This document shows, piece by piece, positions 11,259 through 21,229 of a stretch of 64,000 nucleotides of DNA. The DNA lies in assembly GCA_950295325.1 (NCBI GenBank), contig OX485807.1, positions 40,392,440-40,456,439 of the forward strand. The letters run 5' to 3'. A program made the position numbers and the translations under genes. Numbering within the stretch: the first letter of the stretch is position 1; each line of letters opens with the position of its first letter. This DNA comes from Polytrichum commune (lineage: Eukaryota > Streptophyta > Polytrichopsida > Polytrichales > Polytrichaceae). The notes beneath the pieces were generated by a model. It searched no databases. It saw nothing but the letters and a program-made list of their open reading frames with translations, and was not told the origin of the DNA.

Positions 11259-14200
11259 ATGAACGCAATAGGGAGATTCAGTCGACCTTCAGACATAGTC
11301 GTGAGTTGCACTTTTGGGGTTAATTCTGGGGTTGGGGTATGTTTCTTATCAAATTTGAGGCTCCTGAGCAATCAGTCTCTAAGTACTGCAGCTGTGATGG
11401 GATTCAATGAACACTTCGACACCAAGATCATCATCAAGAGGTTTTAGAACATGATATCACTTGCAGGAAATTACTAACTGTCGCCGATCTTTGGTTGGTT
11501 AACTGCAGGCTATGGAAATACCTAGCAACAGCACAGCGGGATTCATCGCTCCTGCAGCGAACTTAAGGTATAGCTCGTGGGATCACACAGCTGGTGGGCC
11601 GATCTACCATTCACAAAATCTGCCCTCTTGCAGCCTGCAATCTCCTACTCCCATGGCGGCAGCAGCAGCAGGAGCTCCACCTGGATCATCATCAGGACAC
11701 ATTTTATTCACCGACCTTGCAGACGTGGACTACAGCATCGCCAAGATGCTCTTCGACGGCCTGCCTCCCATTGCCGAGGCCGGATCGCCACCTTCGGATG
11801 CAATTTCCACCATCTCAGAAATGGTAACTTCCTTCAAGCTCCCTGCTTCACCGATTGCTCATACTCCACAGCAACGACCTGCGCTGGATGTCACAATTCC
11901 AACATGCGGCGTATATAGCTCAGGGCAGGCTAGTACGGTAGGCGAGACGCAACCCAGCTCGAGGTTGGTGTCGACTGTGGGAGGAAAATTAGTTGGTGGA
12001 AAACGGCACCCCAGCTTGAGGGTGCAGAAATTGGCCAGCCGAGGAGTGCAGCATCAGTGTCGCAAGGTGGAAGCAGCGACGATTGATGAAGTGTTGCAAA
12101 TGAAAACCAGCAAATCGGCGATTCGTAGCAAAAATCGAACCAAGCTGACACCGTACTTCGATCAGACGGAGCATATCCTGCGAGAGCGATGGCGAAGGGA
12201 CGACTTCGCTTGGAAGTACATGAGTCTCGAGTCCCTGCTCCCTCCGTCGGCCTCTAAAGTATGCTTCTGAATCCTTTCAATTCCACAAAATCATTTTGTG
12301 AATCACTAATCCTCAAGTTCAAGACAGCTTCAGAAGTTGACAAATTCCGAATCACATAAGTGGAGCAAATTGAGTTATCTTGGAATTGAGCCATGTGGCT
12401 GGGGAGATCTCAATCCTCCGTAACTAGCCTACATACAGACTTTGGTAACAGCTTCGGAAACACTTCTCAAGTCCAAAGAAGCTCAATTTGCTACTCTCAC
12501 TTATATGATCAGTGACTGCCAGGTGTTTTTGGAGGTCAATACTGGATTCCAGTGAATTGAATGTCATATTCGTCTGTCAACTTTGTGACATTCTTAGTTT
12601 CCACTGAGAGAAAGTGTCATATTTGTGACATTATTGTGCTCAATAAGTTGACATTAACGCATTCAAAACGCATTAGTGGGTGTACTTATTGAGCCGACAT
12701 GTGGATAGTTTCCTGTAAGTAAGGTCATCGCGACACTTGAAATGCATGAGAATGGAAGGCGACCACCTGAATGAAACTGAAGCTGTAGGTTACCCAGCCT
12801 GCAGCACTTACGAGGAATGGTAGGCGGTAACGTTGCTCACACACATATAAGAGATCAACCTTCTTCTGAATCCAATGGTTCTCCTTTGCAGTAGTGTTGA
12901 TTGTAGGTTTGAATTTGAGCCATGTGACTAGGAAGTGCTTCACTTTGGCCATGACATGGATCCCTTGTTTCTTTTCCATTAGTCCAGATTTACTCAACTT
13001 CGGATAGGGTCCCAATGTGAATGGCTTTCAAGAAATTAAAAAAAAAATGGAGGGATCAAAAGAAGAGAGGAAACAACAGTGTCCCATTGGTCGAGGGTTC
13101 ATTGAACCATATGAACCACGGCGGGGATGGAGTGTGACCTTGAAGTGTCATTTCGTTTGAATGGTTGTCCATAGCGCATTCCAGGGTAAACGACCCCAAG
13201 TACGTAATAAATCACTACAACACTTCGATGCTTGGCAAATGGAAGGCGGTTGTGTACACATATATGTCTAAGATAGGTATAAGAAAGTAGACTTCGTCAG
13301 GAGGTACTAAGTGTCCTTTGCAAGTCAAGCCTAGTGGAATCATAAGTTTGCCACGTCAAGCCCGGCCAATATTTCACTTGTGACTTGCCGTGAATCCCTT
13401 GTTTCTCTTGCTTTTCCAAAATTGTTTGGGATGAAAGAGGGGTAACGATAGTGCTAACGATTTAAACAAACACAAGAAAGAATGGTCCCCTATCGAATTA
13501 AATCACTGGTTTTTGGGTTCCATGATTGTTTCATTTGCATGCAAATTGAAAATGAGGCACACTTTTTGTTGGAGTGTACCCTCTCCAATTCCATTAGAGA
13601 TACGTTCCTTCCTTATTTCAGTTATTTCAGAATGCAGTGCTTATAGGAAGTTTCAAATCTTTCTTCCAATTGAATCATGAGCTGATGATAGCCTATATCA
13701 AAAAGGCCAGTGCCTTTTTGACACCATCTAGATGTACTTCTAGTCCCATAAGCCTTTTGGCTTCCTGGACTTTCAAATCAATTTCATTCCGTTTCATTTC
13801 ATTTGTCTCCAAAACTAGAAGAAAGTCGAATAAACTGGTCTCTCTTCAAGTAATCGATGAATCAAAGAGTCGAATCACTGAATGCCATTATTGATAGCTG
13901 AGCCTACCTAGTGGTGGTGGCAGCGTGACAGGTACACCATTGTAGAGCAGGCCAGGAATTTGGTGAAGAGTCTGCAGCATAGGAAAGAAGTTCTGCTGAA
14001 ACGGCGGATCCAATTGGGGCAGGCAGTTGCAGCAGCAAGAGCAGCTAAGTCGAAGCTCAGCTGCCCCCCAAATCTGATGAAACTCGAGAACTCTCAGCTT
14101 GATTATGAAGTTCGAACATCATCACGGCAAGACTTGAACTCTAGTCTCGAGATTGATCAGCCGAAAATGGAAATGACGACAGTGGTGCCTAATTTGTCCT

Positions 14201-17023
14201 TGATCTCCAGGAGACTCATGCACGGCCCCATTGTCAACAAGTCTGGTCATCACAATTCACCCAAGCTGGGGAGTTCCAACCCAATGAGTACGTCTGAGAT
14301 TGCCATTACAAGCGGACTGCAACCCATGTTGGATCTCAAGAAATGTGTGAGAGCCTTGAAAGTTTATCCCAATGGGATGATGATAGCCATCGAGATGACT
14401 TGCCAGCCAGACCCTAGATTCCACAGCACTCTCTTCCGGACGTTGGAAAGCTTGCAACTGGAAGTGAGCAATTGTAGCATCTCTAGAACGCTCGACACAT
14501 TAGTTTGCAACATTACCGTGAAGGTATGTTTTACTATACTCTATACCTATTTTCTGGTTTCAATTGATTTCTGGAGATAAGAAGAAGAAAAAGAACTCTG
14601 GTCTCCGAAGGAGGCCAGAGTCAATAACGTGTATTTCCATAAAACATTCTTGGCCACATCCTAGAGGACAACGACTTTGGGTGTAGAATTACTTCAACTT
14701 TTACAAGGAGTGGACACTATGTTTGTGATCAGTAGCCTTAATAGTATCGAATATTCATAAACTTTTCAGTATAATTTATTGGCTTATGATGGTAGTTGTG
14801 TGGGTTATAAAGGTGAGTATTTGGAAGTGAGTGGACACTAGGTTATCGGCTCCTTGTTGGTTGGGAGTTGGTAGTATGGGGTTGTATTGTTGTTGTTTTC
14901 CTTTTGGCCGGTGTGGCCTATGGTGGGTCTTGGAAATCGGTGGTGGTTTGGTGGTTTGGTGGTTCTCTATTCTGTACTTGTGGATTGGTATAGAGTGTAC
15001 GTATTGTATGGCGATTATGTTAATTTGTTTGGATGTGTTTCTGAATTTTATAATCATGGTTATTAGTTGGAATTCAAGGCATTTCATTGATGGTATGTTT
15101 GTAGTTGCTCTAGTGGCAACTAAAATGACCATGAGTGGAGTTGCTTTACATCCTTTCTTAGTGAGGCTATTTATGAATGGTTGGTGTTTTGTAATTTTCT
15201 TGGTGATGGTTTCTTCAAAAAACATGTTGTTGCAATATGCGGAATCTAAAAATTGTGTGTTAAGTTCTAGGGTGGGAGTTACTGGTGGGGGGTCCTTATA
15301 TGGGTGGCTTATTATCCATAGTATGTCGGGTTTTAGTGTAGCATTGTTGTGGCATCTTCGAGCACCGGATGCATATGGTAGGAGCCAGGGTGGTATTGTG
15401 TTATCTTGAGGCAATTAGTTATGAGTCCCTACATTCATGAGTATATAATGTCTTGAGCTGGTATTTGAGATGACAAGTTTTCTTAGTTCCCATATGGCTT
15501 GGTTGCACCATTTTGTTATTTGTGCATGGATGTGTTGTTGTTAACGTTTTAGTGGTACATGTAGCCATGTGGTTGCATTGGGGGGGGGGTGCATAAAGGG
15601 CATGTTCTTGATGGGTAGGCTTCTCCACCAAAGAGTACTAGATGTTTTCATATTTGTCCCATGTATTAGCCAGTTTGAAATTTGATGGAATATGTTCTTT
15701 GTTTATTTATGATGGCCGGGTTTTACCATAAGTCATTTGAAAATGCATTATTGATGTCTGTGTTTGTGAGCCATCTTGATTTCATCCTCTTTAGAATAAA
15801 TTTTTATACTTACATATGATGCTCATAGTGAATTGACAATGGGTTGCTAGTTTACACTGGGGAGCAACATAAACCTAAGAAAATGGGCAATGGGCATGGA
15901 AAAGAAACCTTTGAGACCATGTGTGTTTGTAATAAAAAAGGTTTACACTTTGTGTTTTTTTTTTTTTTTTTTTTTTTTTTTTCAAAACTAATTAGAAACT
16001 ATCATGTCTCTAAAGCACCGTAGGTTTTTGTTTTTCACTTTCAAGAAAAACTATAAAGTTCACTAGAATCAAGTTTCAAATTACAATAGGGATTCCTACA
16101 ATGATCTAAAGATGTTGACCCCTTCGGGCGCAACAGATCATTACCACCCAAGGCATTGAATTCCAAAAACTACCAACGCCCATTAATAGTTTGAACTTTG
16201 TGCAGAAACTAGACTTGTACGCACTAGACTACAACATTTCCTTTCATAATGAATGAAGAATAAGTGAGTTACCCCGCATTCATGGAATGCAATATTCAGA
16301 TTTGTCTTAGTTGGCATCTCATGTATGGTTTGCATTCAATTCAATTACCTTAGAGCATCCTCAGTCGGTCTAGGTAAAGCTCACTACAAACCAAGACCTA
16401 TCTTGCTTAAAATTGCTCAAAATTTAGAGGGAGTGCACCAAATCTTGCTTAAAATGGACAGATCCTCCCACACTCCCTCTAAATGTCAAAAATTTGGAGG
16501 GAGTGTGGGAGGATCTTTCCATTTTTAAGCAAGATTTGGTGCACTCCCTCTAAATTTTGAAAATGTGGTGTTTTCAATGAGGGATTTCACCTACGTCAAA
16601 TTTTTACAATTCTTTTTTCTTGAGAAATATCTCACGTTTATTTAGGTGTGCTTCTAATGATGGTAATTTCAGTTTCTAATTTTAGGTCAGTCAGAAGATA
16701 GGTTTTGGTTTGCAGTGAGCTTTACCTAGGCCGACTGAGGATGCTCTTACACGGCACTCTGTATCACCTTCAAATACTAGTTCTGGATTCTAGATTTCCC
16801 CATGGAATCATGGGGTCTCAACCAATGTAGCAATGACACGTGGCAGAATGCAGGGGGGAAATTATATATTGTTTGTCAGAGTAGGAAGCCATCTACCATA
16901 GTAGTACTAATGAATGTGAGTTGGAAATCTGTGCAGTTATACCCTCCTCCTCCTAATTGCATGCAGCAGACAACAGAAGACATCACCACATTGCTGGTGT
17001 CAGCATTGGAGCCTGGCATGTGA
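11259..17023 (+). CDS. bHLH transcription factor with C-terminal ACT-like domain (spliced)
   Basis: Nuclear DNA-binding regulator that would bind E-box sites as a dimer. Exons joined in frame are 11259-11300 (optional), 11509 or 11512-12258, 13924-14523 and 16967-17023; introns begin GTGAGT, GTATGC and GTATGT and all end in AG. The product is 467 aa from the ATG at 11512, or 482 aa with the optional exon. Numbering from 11512, the basic region HILRERWRRDD has His221, Glu225 and Arg229, the H-E-R set for E/G-box contact. Helix 1 (YMSLESLLPP) and the loop SK|RDRYTIV cross intron 1, and helix 2 is ARNLVKSLQHRKEVL. About residues 385-467 look like the ACT-like dimerisation domain of plant bHLH proteins (ALKVYPNGMMIAIEMTCQ, FRTLESLQLEVSNCSI). 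The last exon supplies only QTTEDITTLLVSALEPGM and a stop. The N-terminal half is Ser/Ala/Pro-rich. Subfamily not assigned. Both large introns hold transposon remnants. Confidence 0.88.
12770..13440. repeat. Diverged direct duplication inside bHLH intron 1
   Basis: 12780-13020 and 13230-13435 share blocks in order: GGCGGT, ACACATAT, AAG followed by GACTTCGTC or AACCTTCTTC, TCCTTTGCA, and a 3' block ATCCCTTGTTTCT followed by CTTTTCCA. Spacing is about 430 bases. Origin unknown, probably transposon-derived. Confidence 0.45.
13490..13870 (+). mobile_element. LINE 3'-end remnant within bHLH intron 1
   Basis: The + strand reads CFICMQIENEAHFLLEC followed by SIRDTFLPYFS (13537-13630), a CxxC...HxxxxC zinc knuckle of the kind found at the end of LINE reverse-transcriptase proteins. 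After a frameshift it continues FKSFFQLNHELMIAY (13652-13695) and then a 3' tail shared with 2100-2150 (AGCCTT, TGGCTTCC, GGACTTT, TTTCATTTCATT). It lies in sense orientation immediately upstream of the exon-2 splice acceptor. Confidence 0.75.
14740..15720. other. GT-rich block in bHLH intron 2 with long frames open on both strands
   Basis: The + strand is strongly G+T biased. A 192-codon frame (14831-15409, GTG-initiated, hydrophobic, many Trp/Val/Gly) and a 212-codon antisense frame (15414-14776, Thr/Pro/His-rich) overlap almost completely. Neither resembles a known protein. TAA, TAG and TGA are scarce because of composition, so I do not call a gene. It lies wholly within intron 2. Confidence 0.5.
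15955..15982. repeat. Poly-T tract of 28 bases
   Basis: Could be the poly(A) tail of a retroelement inserted on the minus strand. The 3' flank shows no recognisable LINE or SINE, so this is only a homopolymer call. Confidence 0.85.
16353..16746. mobile_element. Tourist-like (PIF/Harbinger) MITE with internal palindrome, in bHLH intron 2
   Basis: The termini are inverted over about 50 bases: GAGCATCCTCAGTCGG then GGTAAAGCTCACT at the left, mirrored by AGTGAGCTTTACC then CCGACTGAGGATGCTC at the right. TTA flanks both ends (16350-16352 and 16747-16749), the 3-bp target duplication of PIF/Harbinger. Inside, 16428-16556 is a second large palindrome centred near 16490 (GAGGGAGTG...CACTCCCTC arms). 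The 394-bp element could fold into one long hairpin and has no coding capacity. Confidence 0.92.
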
Positions 17024-17715
17024 AAGTTGGAATAGAATTTAGGTGGGGTAACATACCCGCGTAGAAAAATGAAGTGCTTCACTTGTGACCATCTTCCAAA
17101 GGTACTGTATATAAATGGGGGAAACAGCCAGGACCCAAATGCAAGAAGTTGGCTCTCTTCATTATAGATTAGGAATCAAAGTATGTTTTCTTTACACATT
17201 TGTTATGTAAGGCAACCACATTCCCAAACCCAGAAGTTGGTGTTGCAATAGACATTCAGATCCTCTTACATCCCCCCCCCCCCCCAAGCAATTTCTAGTA
17301 CCCTTGAGAATGAGTTGATACCGGAAACATGCCTAAGTTTTCAAGTTAATGGCAAGTCACACATTGAGAAGCTTTTCCCGGAGCACTTTTCATTGGAAAA
17401 CTCGAACCATGGTTATAACCATGTTCAAATTGTTACTTATGATTTCAATTTAGTCATGTTTTTCTTGAGTCACTCCATCCTACCATTATAAATGGGTTGT
17501 TGATGTCCTATTGGTGTTGCATTCCCAAAGAGGTGCCTAGATCAAACTATGCAATAACATGGAGTCCTCTTTGACTCGAGAGGGTGAGACAACTATTTCT
17601 ATGACATTTTGCATAATACCACCTCCAAAAAGGTCCACTGAAATAAATGTTCCTACTTATTGAAGCTTGCCAATTGGAATGTATGTGTGTATTAGGGTCA
17701 AATTATTATGCGTTA
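17024..17715. other. Downstream flank of the bHLH gene, unassigned
   Basis: It presumably contains the 3' UTR. A poly-C run lies at about 17271-17285. No further exon or element was recognised. Confidence 0.35.
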
Positions 17716-17719
17716 TATC

Positions 17720-17992
17720 TTATGGATGAGAAAATGTTCAATGACTTTCTTGTTGGAAGTGAAAGTGGACTATATGTGTAATAAAGGCCTACTTATTTTA
17801 TTATTTATATATTTTTGTATGTAGTAAAGGCATTTATCACACTAAATTAAAAATCTTAGTATAAATATAGGAGTCCATTTTCTAGCATGTTTTTAGTATG
17901 TACTATACAATTTTTTTTTCTCCCTATAAATTTCTCGTATACTCAGGGTTTTATTTCATAGTCATCCACGCATGTCATTTAGGTTGCCAATG
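17720..17992 (-). mobile_element. LTR remnant (minus strand), partner of 44038-44300
   Basis: Read on the minus strand it matches 44038-44300: TTGGCAACCTAAAT against TTGGAAACATAAAT, ACTATGAAATAAAAC against ACTATGAAATTAAAC, and the block ATTTTCTAGC followed by TATAAATA shared in reverse order of the + strand. The purine-rich stretch upstream of the LTR start at 44 kb has a counterpart here (CCCCAGGAGTGAAC). The internal retrotransposon region was not found, so this is probably a solo or broken LTR. Confidence 0.6.
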
Positions 17993-17999
17993 AAGAGTT

Positions 18000-19045
18000 C
18001 ACTCCTGGGGTGATTGCACAAGTGCACATGAGAAATTCTCTTGATGAAGGTTAGTACTATCAAATACACATACCATGTGGTCCCCATATGGTTCAATCTT
18101 ATACACGTTCACACAATCACATTATATTTCTTGAGCATCTAGGTGTTATGATCATGACTAACCTACTTGGGAATCGTTTTTCCTAGTACTCGATACGCAC
18201 AAGTACCCACGTGGGAGGTAAAGTTTCACATGCAAGTGGCGCTTCCTCCGCGTGATTCACATGGTTAAATGAACAAGGAAACGGTAGAACCGTGAGGCTC
18301 TATCCTTTTCTTATGAAAGACTACAACTATAGTCGTCTAGTTTGCTCATTCCAGTCCATGGCTATGTTCTATACCTATAACGAAAACTTCTTGAATTTTG
18401 TGCACCATCTTCTCAAATGTGGGTTAACGACTAAAGCTACCAAAATAATTATACTTAACTAGGATTTTTTCAATACATTTTAGGAGAAAATATAATTAAC
18501 TATATATGTATATATATAAAAGTATAGTTAACATCCACATTAAATAAAATGGAGCCAAAAAAGCAAGAACAAGAAATGTCCAAGTGTGAACACAAAGTGG
18601 TTAGGAAATTTGCTCTTGAAACAAAAAAAGTCGTTGCATAGTCTCTGTCCTACAAACAGAGCCAACAAACAAGGTCAATAAAGTAGACATGGCTAATTTT
18701 GTAGTTACAAACGGACACCCAAGTCACATGTGTTTTGACAAGATTGGACAACGTGCTTGAATTATAGACACCAATTTGGGTCCAACAACGAACCAAAGTG
18801 GGAGGACTTGTGTGACCAAACAAGAAGAACTTGAGAATCTTCACTTTGGCTTATTTTAACTTTGCAACTCAACTTTCATTCTAAAATGTAGAATGGCAAT
18901 CTTTGCGCCCTCTTCGTGATTTGCAATTGCTTACTAGGATAATAAATATCCAAGTTGAAGGCCCATAAATGTCTATGGAGGTGTCCACATTAGCCATGTC
19001 TACCTGAGGAGATTATTTTTGTCCTCCACTCTTAGTACCCCGACC
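18000..19045. other. Unassigned intergenic sequence
   Basis: AT-rich, with a TATATA microsatellite near 18500-18525. No gene or element supported. Confidence 0.35.
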
Positions 19046-19049
19046 TTAA

Positions 19050-19436
19050 AAACCCCATCTCACATTGGGGGCCCCCTATTCCATGTATTATATTAAACCT
19101 GCTTTCTAAGAACAAAACACAACAATAGGTGTATGTGCCCTCATGCGCAACCTATGACTGTGTGTAAATGAAAACCCAATGAATTTGGAAAAGACAAAGT
19201 GGGTGTTGTAAAACTTAACAAGAAGGCTGATTGACCAATCAAATCAAAGGTGATCGGAGATGCATCCCAACAAACATAGATTGTTGCACAACCTCACCAT
19301 CGTTTTCATGGCTTTCACCACCACGGATAACTATCCACATGTGGGTTAACGGCTCACATGAAAATGTGACGTCCTCCCAATGGTTCACATAGTTATCAAA
19401 ATTCCACATTTGCACTCCACTCCAATACTCCATCTA
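19050..19436 (+). pseudogene. CpG-decayed tandem copy of the promoter and exon 1 of the small gene
   Basis: This stretch aligns to 19437-19730 at a spacing of about 385 bases. GATCGGAGATGCATCCCA is the counterpart of GATCGGAGATGGATCCCA at the start codon, and AACCTCACCATCG of AACCTCGCCATCG. Many differences are CpG to TpG or CpA: AGGCGCC became AGGTGTA, GACCGCGCGC became GACTGTGTGT, and GAGCGCAGC became AAACACAAC. That pattern fits deamination of methylated cytosines in a silenced duplicate. Exon 2 is not present in this copy. Confidence 0.75.
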
Positions 19437-19642
19437 CAAACCCCATCTCACATTAAGGTCCCCTATGATGCCGTGTTAATACACTAGCCCTACGTTCTAA
19501 GAACGGAGCGCAGCAATAGGCGCCTGTACCCAGCCTATGACCGCGCGCAAGTGGAAACCCAATGGATATGGAAGAAGCAGAATGAGTGCGGTCGAGCTGA
19601 GCAAGGAAGCGGATCGATCGATTGAAGCGAGAGTGATCGGAG

Positions 19643-20474
19643 ATGGATCCCAGCAAGGATCGATTGGTGCGGAACCTCGCCATCGCTGCCACGACTCTCA
19701 CTGCCGCATTGCTGCTCACTGCGGATTACGGCCCTCAACCCCACGCCCTCACCTCTGTATGCCATCATCCCTCAGACCCTCGAATTTGACCCCAAATTAC
19801 GTTTCTTCCATGGCCTCCAGATAATCGTTATATTACATTTTTGGCTTGGAGGCTTATGTCTAACGGAGATTGAGTGGAATGGAATGAATTGCATTGGTAT
19901 CTTGCGTTTTCTTTTGGTGTGGAATGTAAACCCTAGACGTAGGGTTTAAGAACTTGTTACAGAGTATTGTGGTTTGGTGGCGGAATTACTGAGTGCTGGA
20001 ACTGAGATTGAGAGGATTGAATTTTTTTTGTGTGGAACGGAAACCCTAGATTAGGGTGTAAGACCTTGTTACAGAGTATTGTGATTCGGTGGAAGAGTTA
20101 TTGAGTACTGGAGCTGAGATTGAGACGACTGCAATGTCTGTGTCCAAGTTGGGATTGAGGCCTTTCGTGTGAGATTTAAGGTGAAACATAAGGATATTGT
20201 GGTGTGCATGTACCGGCAGACCTTAAGATTATGTTTCGTTTGCTAGTAAAATTAACACTTTTTAGGAGGGGATTATGTGTTGGTAATGCGAAAATCCCTC
20301 ACGATTGTTGTTAACACATCTTTGGATTAGGATGTACTATATTTCTTATTGGAAGAATGGGTGCAGGTTTCTAGATCGTGGGAGGCTGCTAAGAACTGGT
20401 TTGGGACGCCAAGTGAGAAAGAAAAGGAGGAGCTACAGAAACGGCTGTCCATGAAGCAGAGTGATAAAACTTGA
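19643..20474 (+). CDS. Small two-exon gene, 73-aa putative single-pass membrane protein
   Basis: Exons 19643-19756 and 20367-20474 join in frame (donor TCT|GTATGC, acceptor GGGTGCAG|GTT, phase 0). The protein starts MDPSKDRLVRNLAIAAT, has a hydrophobic helix at about residues 10-28 (LAIAATTLTAALLL), then DYGPQPHALTS, then a charged, probably helical tail (SWEAAKNWF, then SEKEKEELQKRL). A short N-terminal basic stretch plus one helix fits an organelle or membrane anchor, but I cannot name the family with confidence. Support comes from consensus splice sites, preserved frame, GC-rich exon 1 and a duplicated 5' copy upstream. The stop at 20472-20474 is TGA, and the same frame continues open for 43 codons to 20606, so the true C-terminus is uncertain. 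Confidence 0.7.
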
Positions 20475-20606
20475 GTAGCATTACATGAAGTAGATAGTCG
20501 TTGGAAAATTGTTTCTGTCCATCCCCGCAAAGTTGGCATTCATTTCATCAGGTTTGAAGACTTAGGCTTAGAGTTTGTGCCTGATGTTATGGTTCCAAAT
20601 CTATGA
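20475..20606 (+). other. Open, coding-like frame continuing past the TGA of the small gene
   Basis: Directly after the TGA, in the same frame, 43 codons read VALHEVDSRWKIVSVHPRKV and then FIRFEDLGLEFVPDVM before the next stop. The residue mix looks like protein rather than 3' UTR. It could be the original C-terminus cut off by a CGA-to-TGA change, a stop-readthrough extension, or a fragment of another decayed gene. Confidence 0.45.
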
Positions 20607-20990
20607 TCATAAGACCATCAACGTGAGTATTATTGTCAGGATGCACTGAAGGCAAGGCACCTATGGTTAAGTATTGAGACACATTGGCAATTTCTTAAGC
20701 CTTCTAAATATTGAGATGGTCAATTGCTGAGAGTGCAGGTTAGTTTTTCTGTCCCCAAGGTTTAGGCAGAATCTTGCAGTTGGACAGTGTATTTCCTTTC
20801 CAACACAACATCCTCTACAATGTGCTGCATGGCAATACATTATCATTCTTGTCCTTTAGTACTTGACATGTTCTATTATAACTGTGCTGTCTCAATATTC
20901 AACATGATTTTCTTTGGACACTTCTCAGTTTCTGTCTCCTTTGCAATTTGGCATGCTGGATAGGTTAACCTTTTGATGATTACTTGTTAG

Positions 20991-21222
20991 ATTTATGAAT
21001 TTGAAAGAGCACCAACTCTGTCAGAACTGAGTGTGGGTGATAAGCTCTTAGTTTCTGTGCATATTTCCTAATATAATTTTGACAAGTGCCCAATGAACTG
21101 GAGCTAATGAGAAATGCAATTGCACTGGCGGGATTGAGTGAGGAAGAGACTGGCCATGCAATGAGGATCAACTGTTTTTTGCAACAAGAAGCATACTTAA
21201 CTGATTGCTTGTGCAAACATTG
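20991..21222 (+). pseudogene. Further coding-like fragments, possible decayed exons
   Basis: After a plausible acceptor (CTTGTTAG) the + strand reads IYEFERAPTLSELSVGDKLL (20991-21050). After a second possible acceptor at 21086 it reads PNELELMRNAIALAGLSEEE, then TGHAMRINCFLQQEAYLTD, to a stop near 21222. The two pieces would be split by an intron of only about 50 bases, too short for a normal plant intron, so either the model is wrong or the gene is decayed. Family not recognised. They may belong with the fragment at 20475-20606. Confidence 0.35.
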
Positions 21223-21229
21223 AGGACAT

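Noticed and set aside
14776-15414. 212-codon minus frame and 192-codon + frame as genes
   Set aside because: They overlap almost fully, start from weak or non-ATG codons, resemble no family and lie in a strongly GT-biased block inside a bHLH intron.
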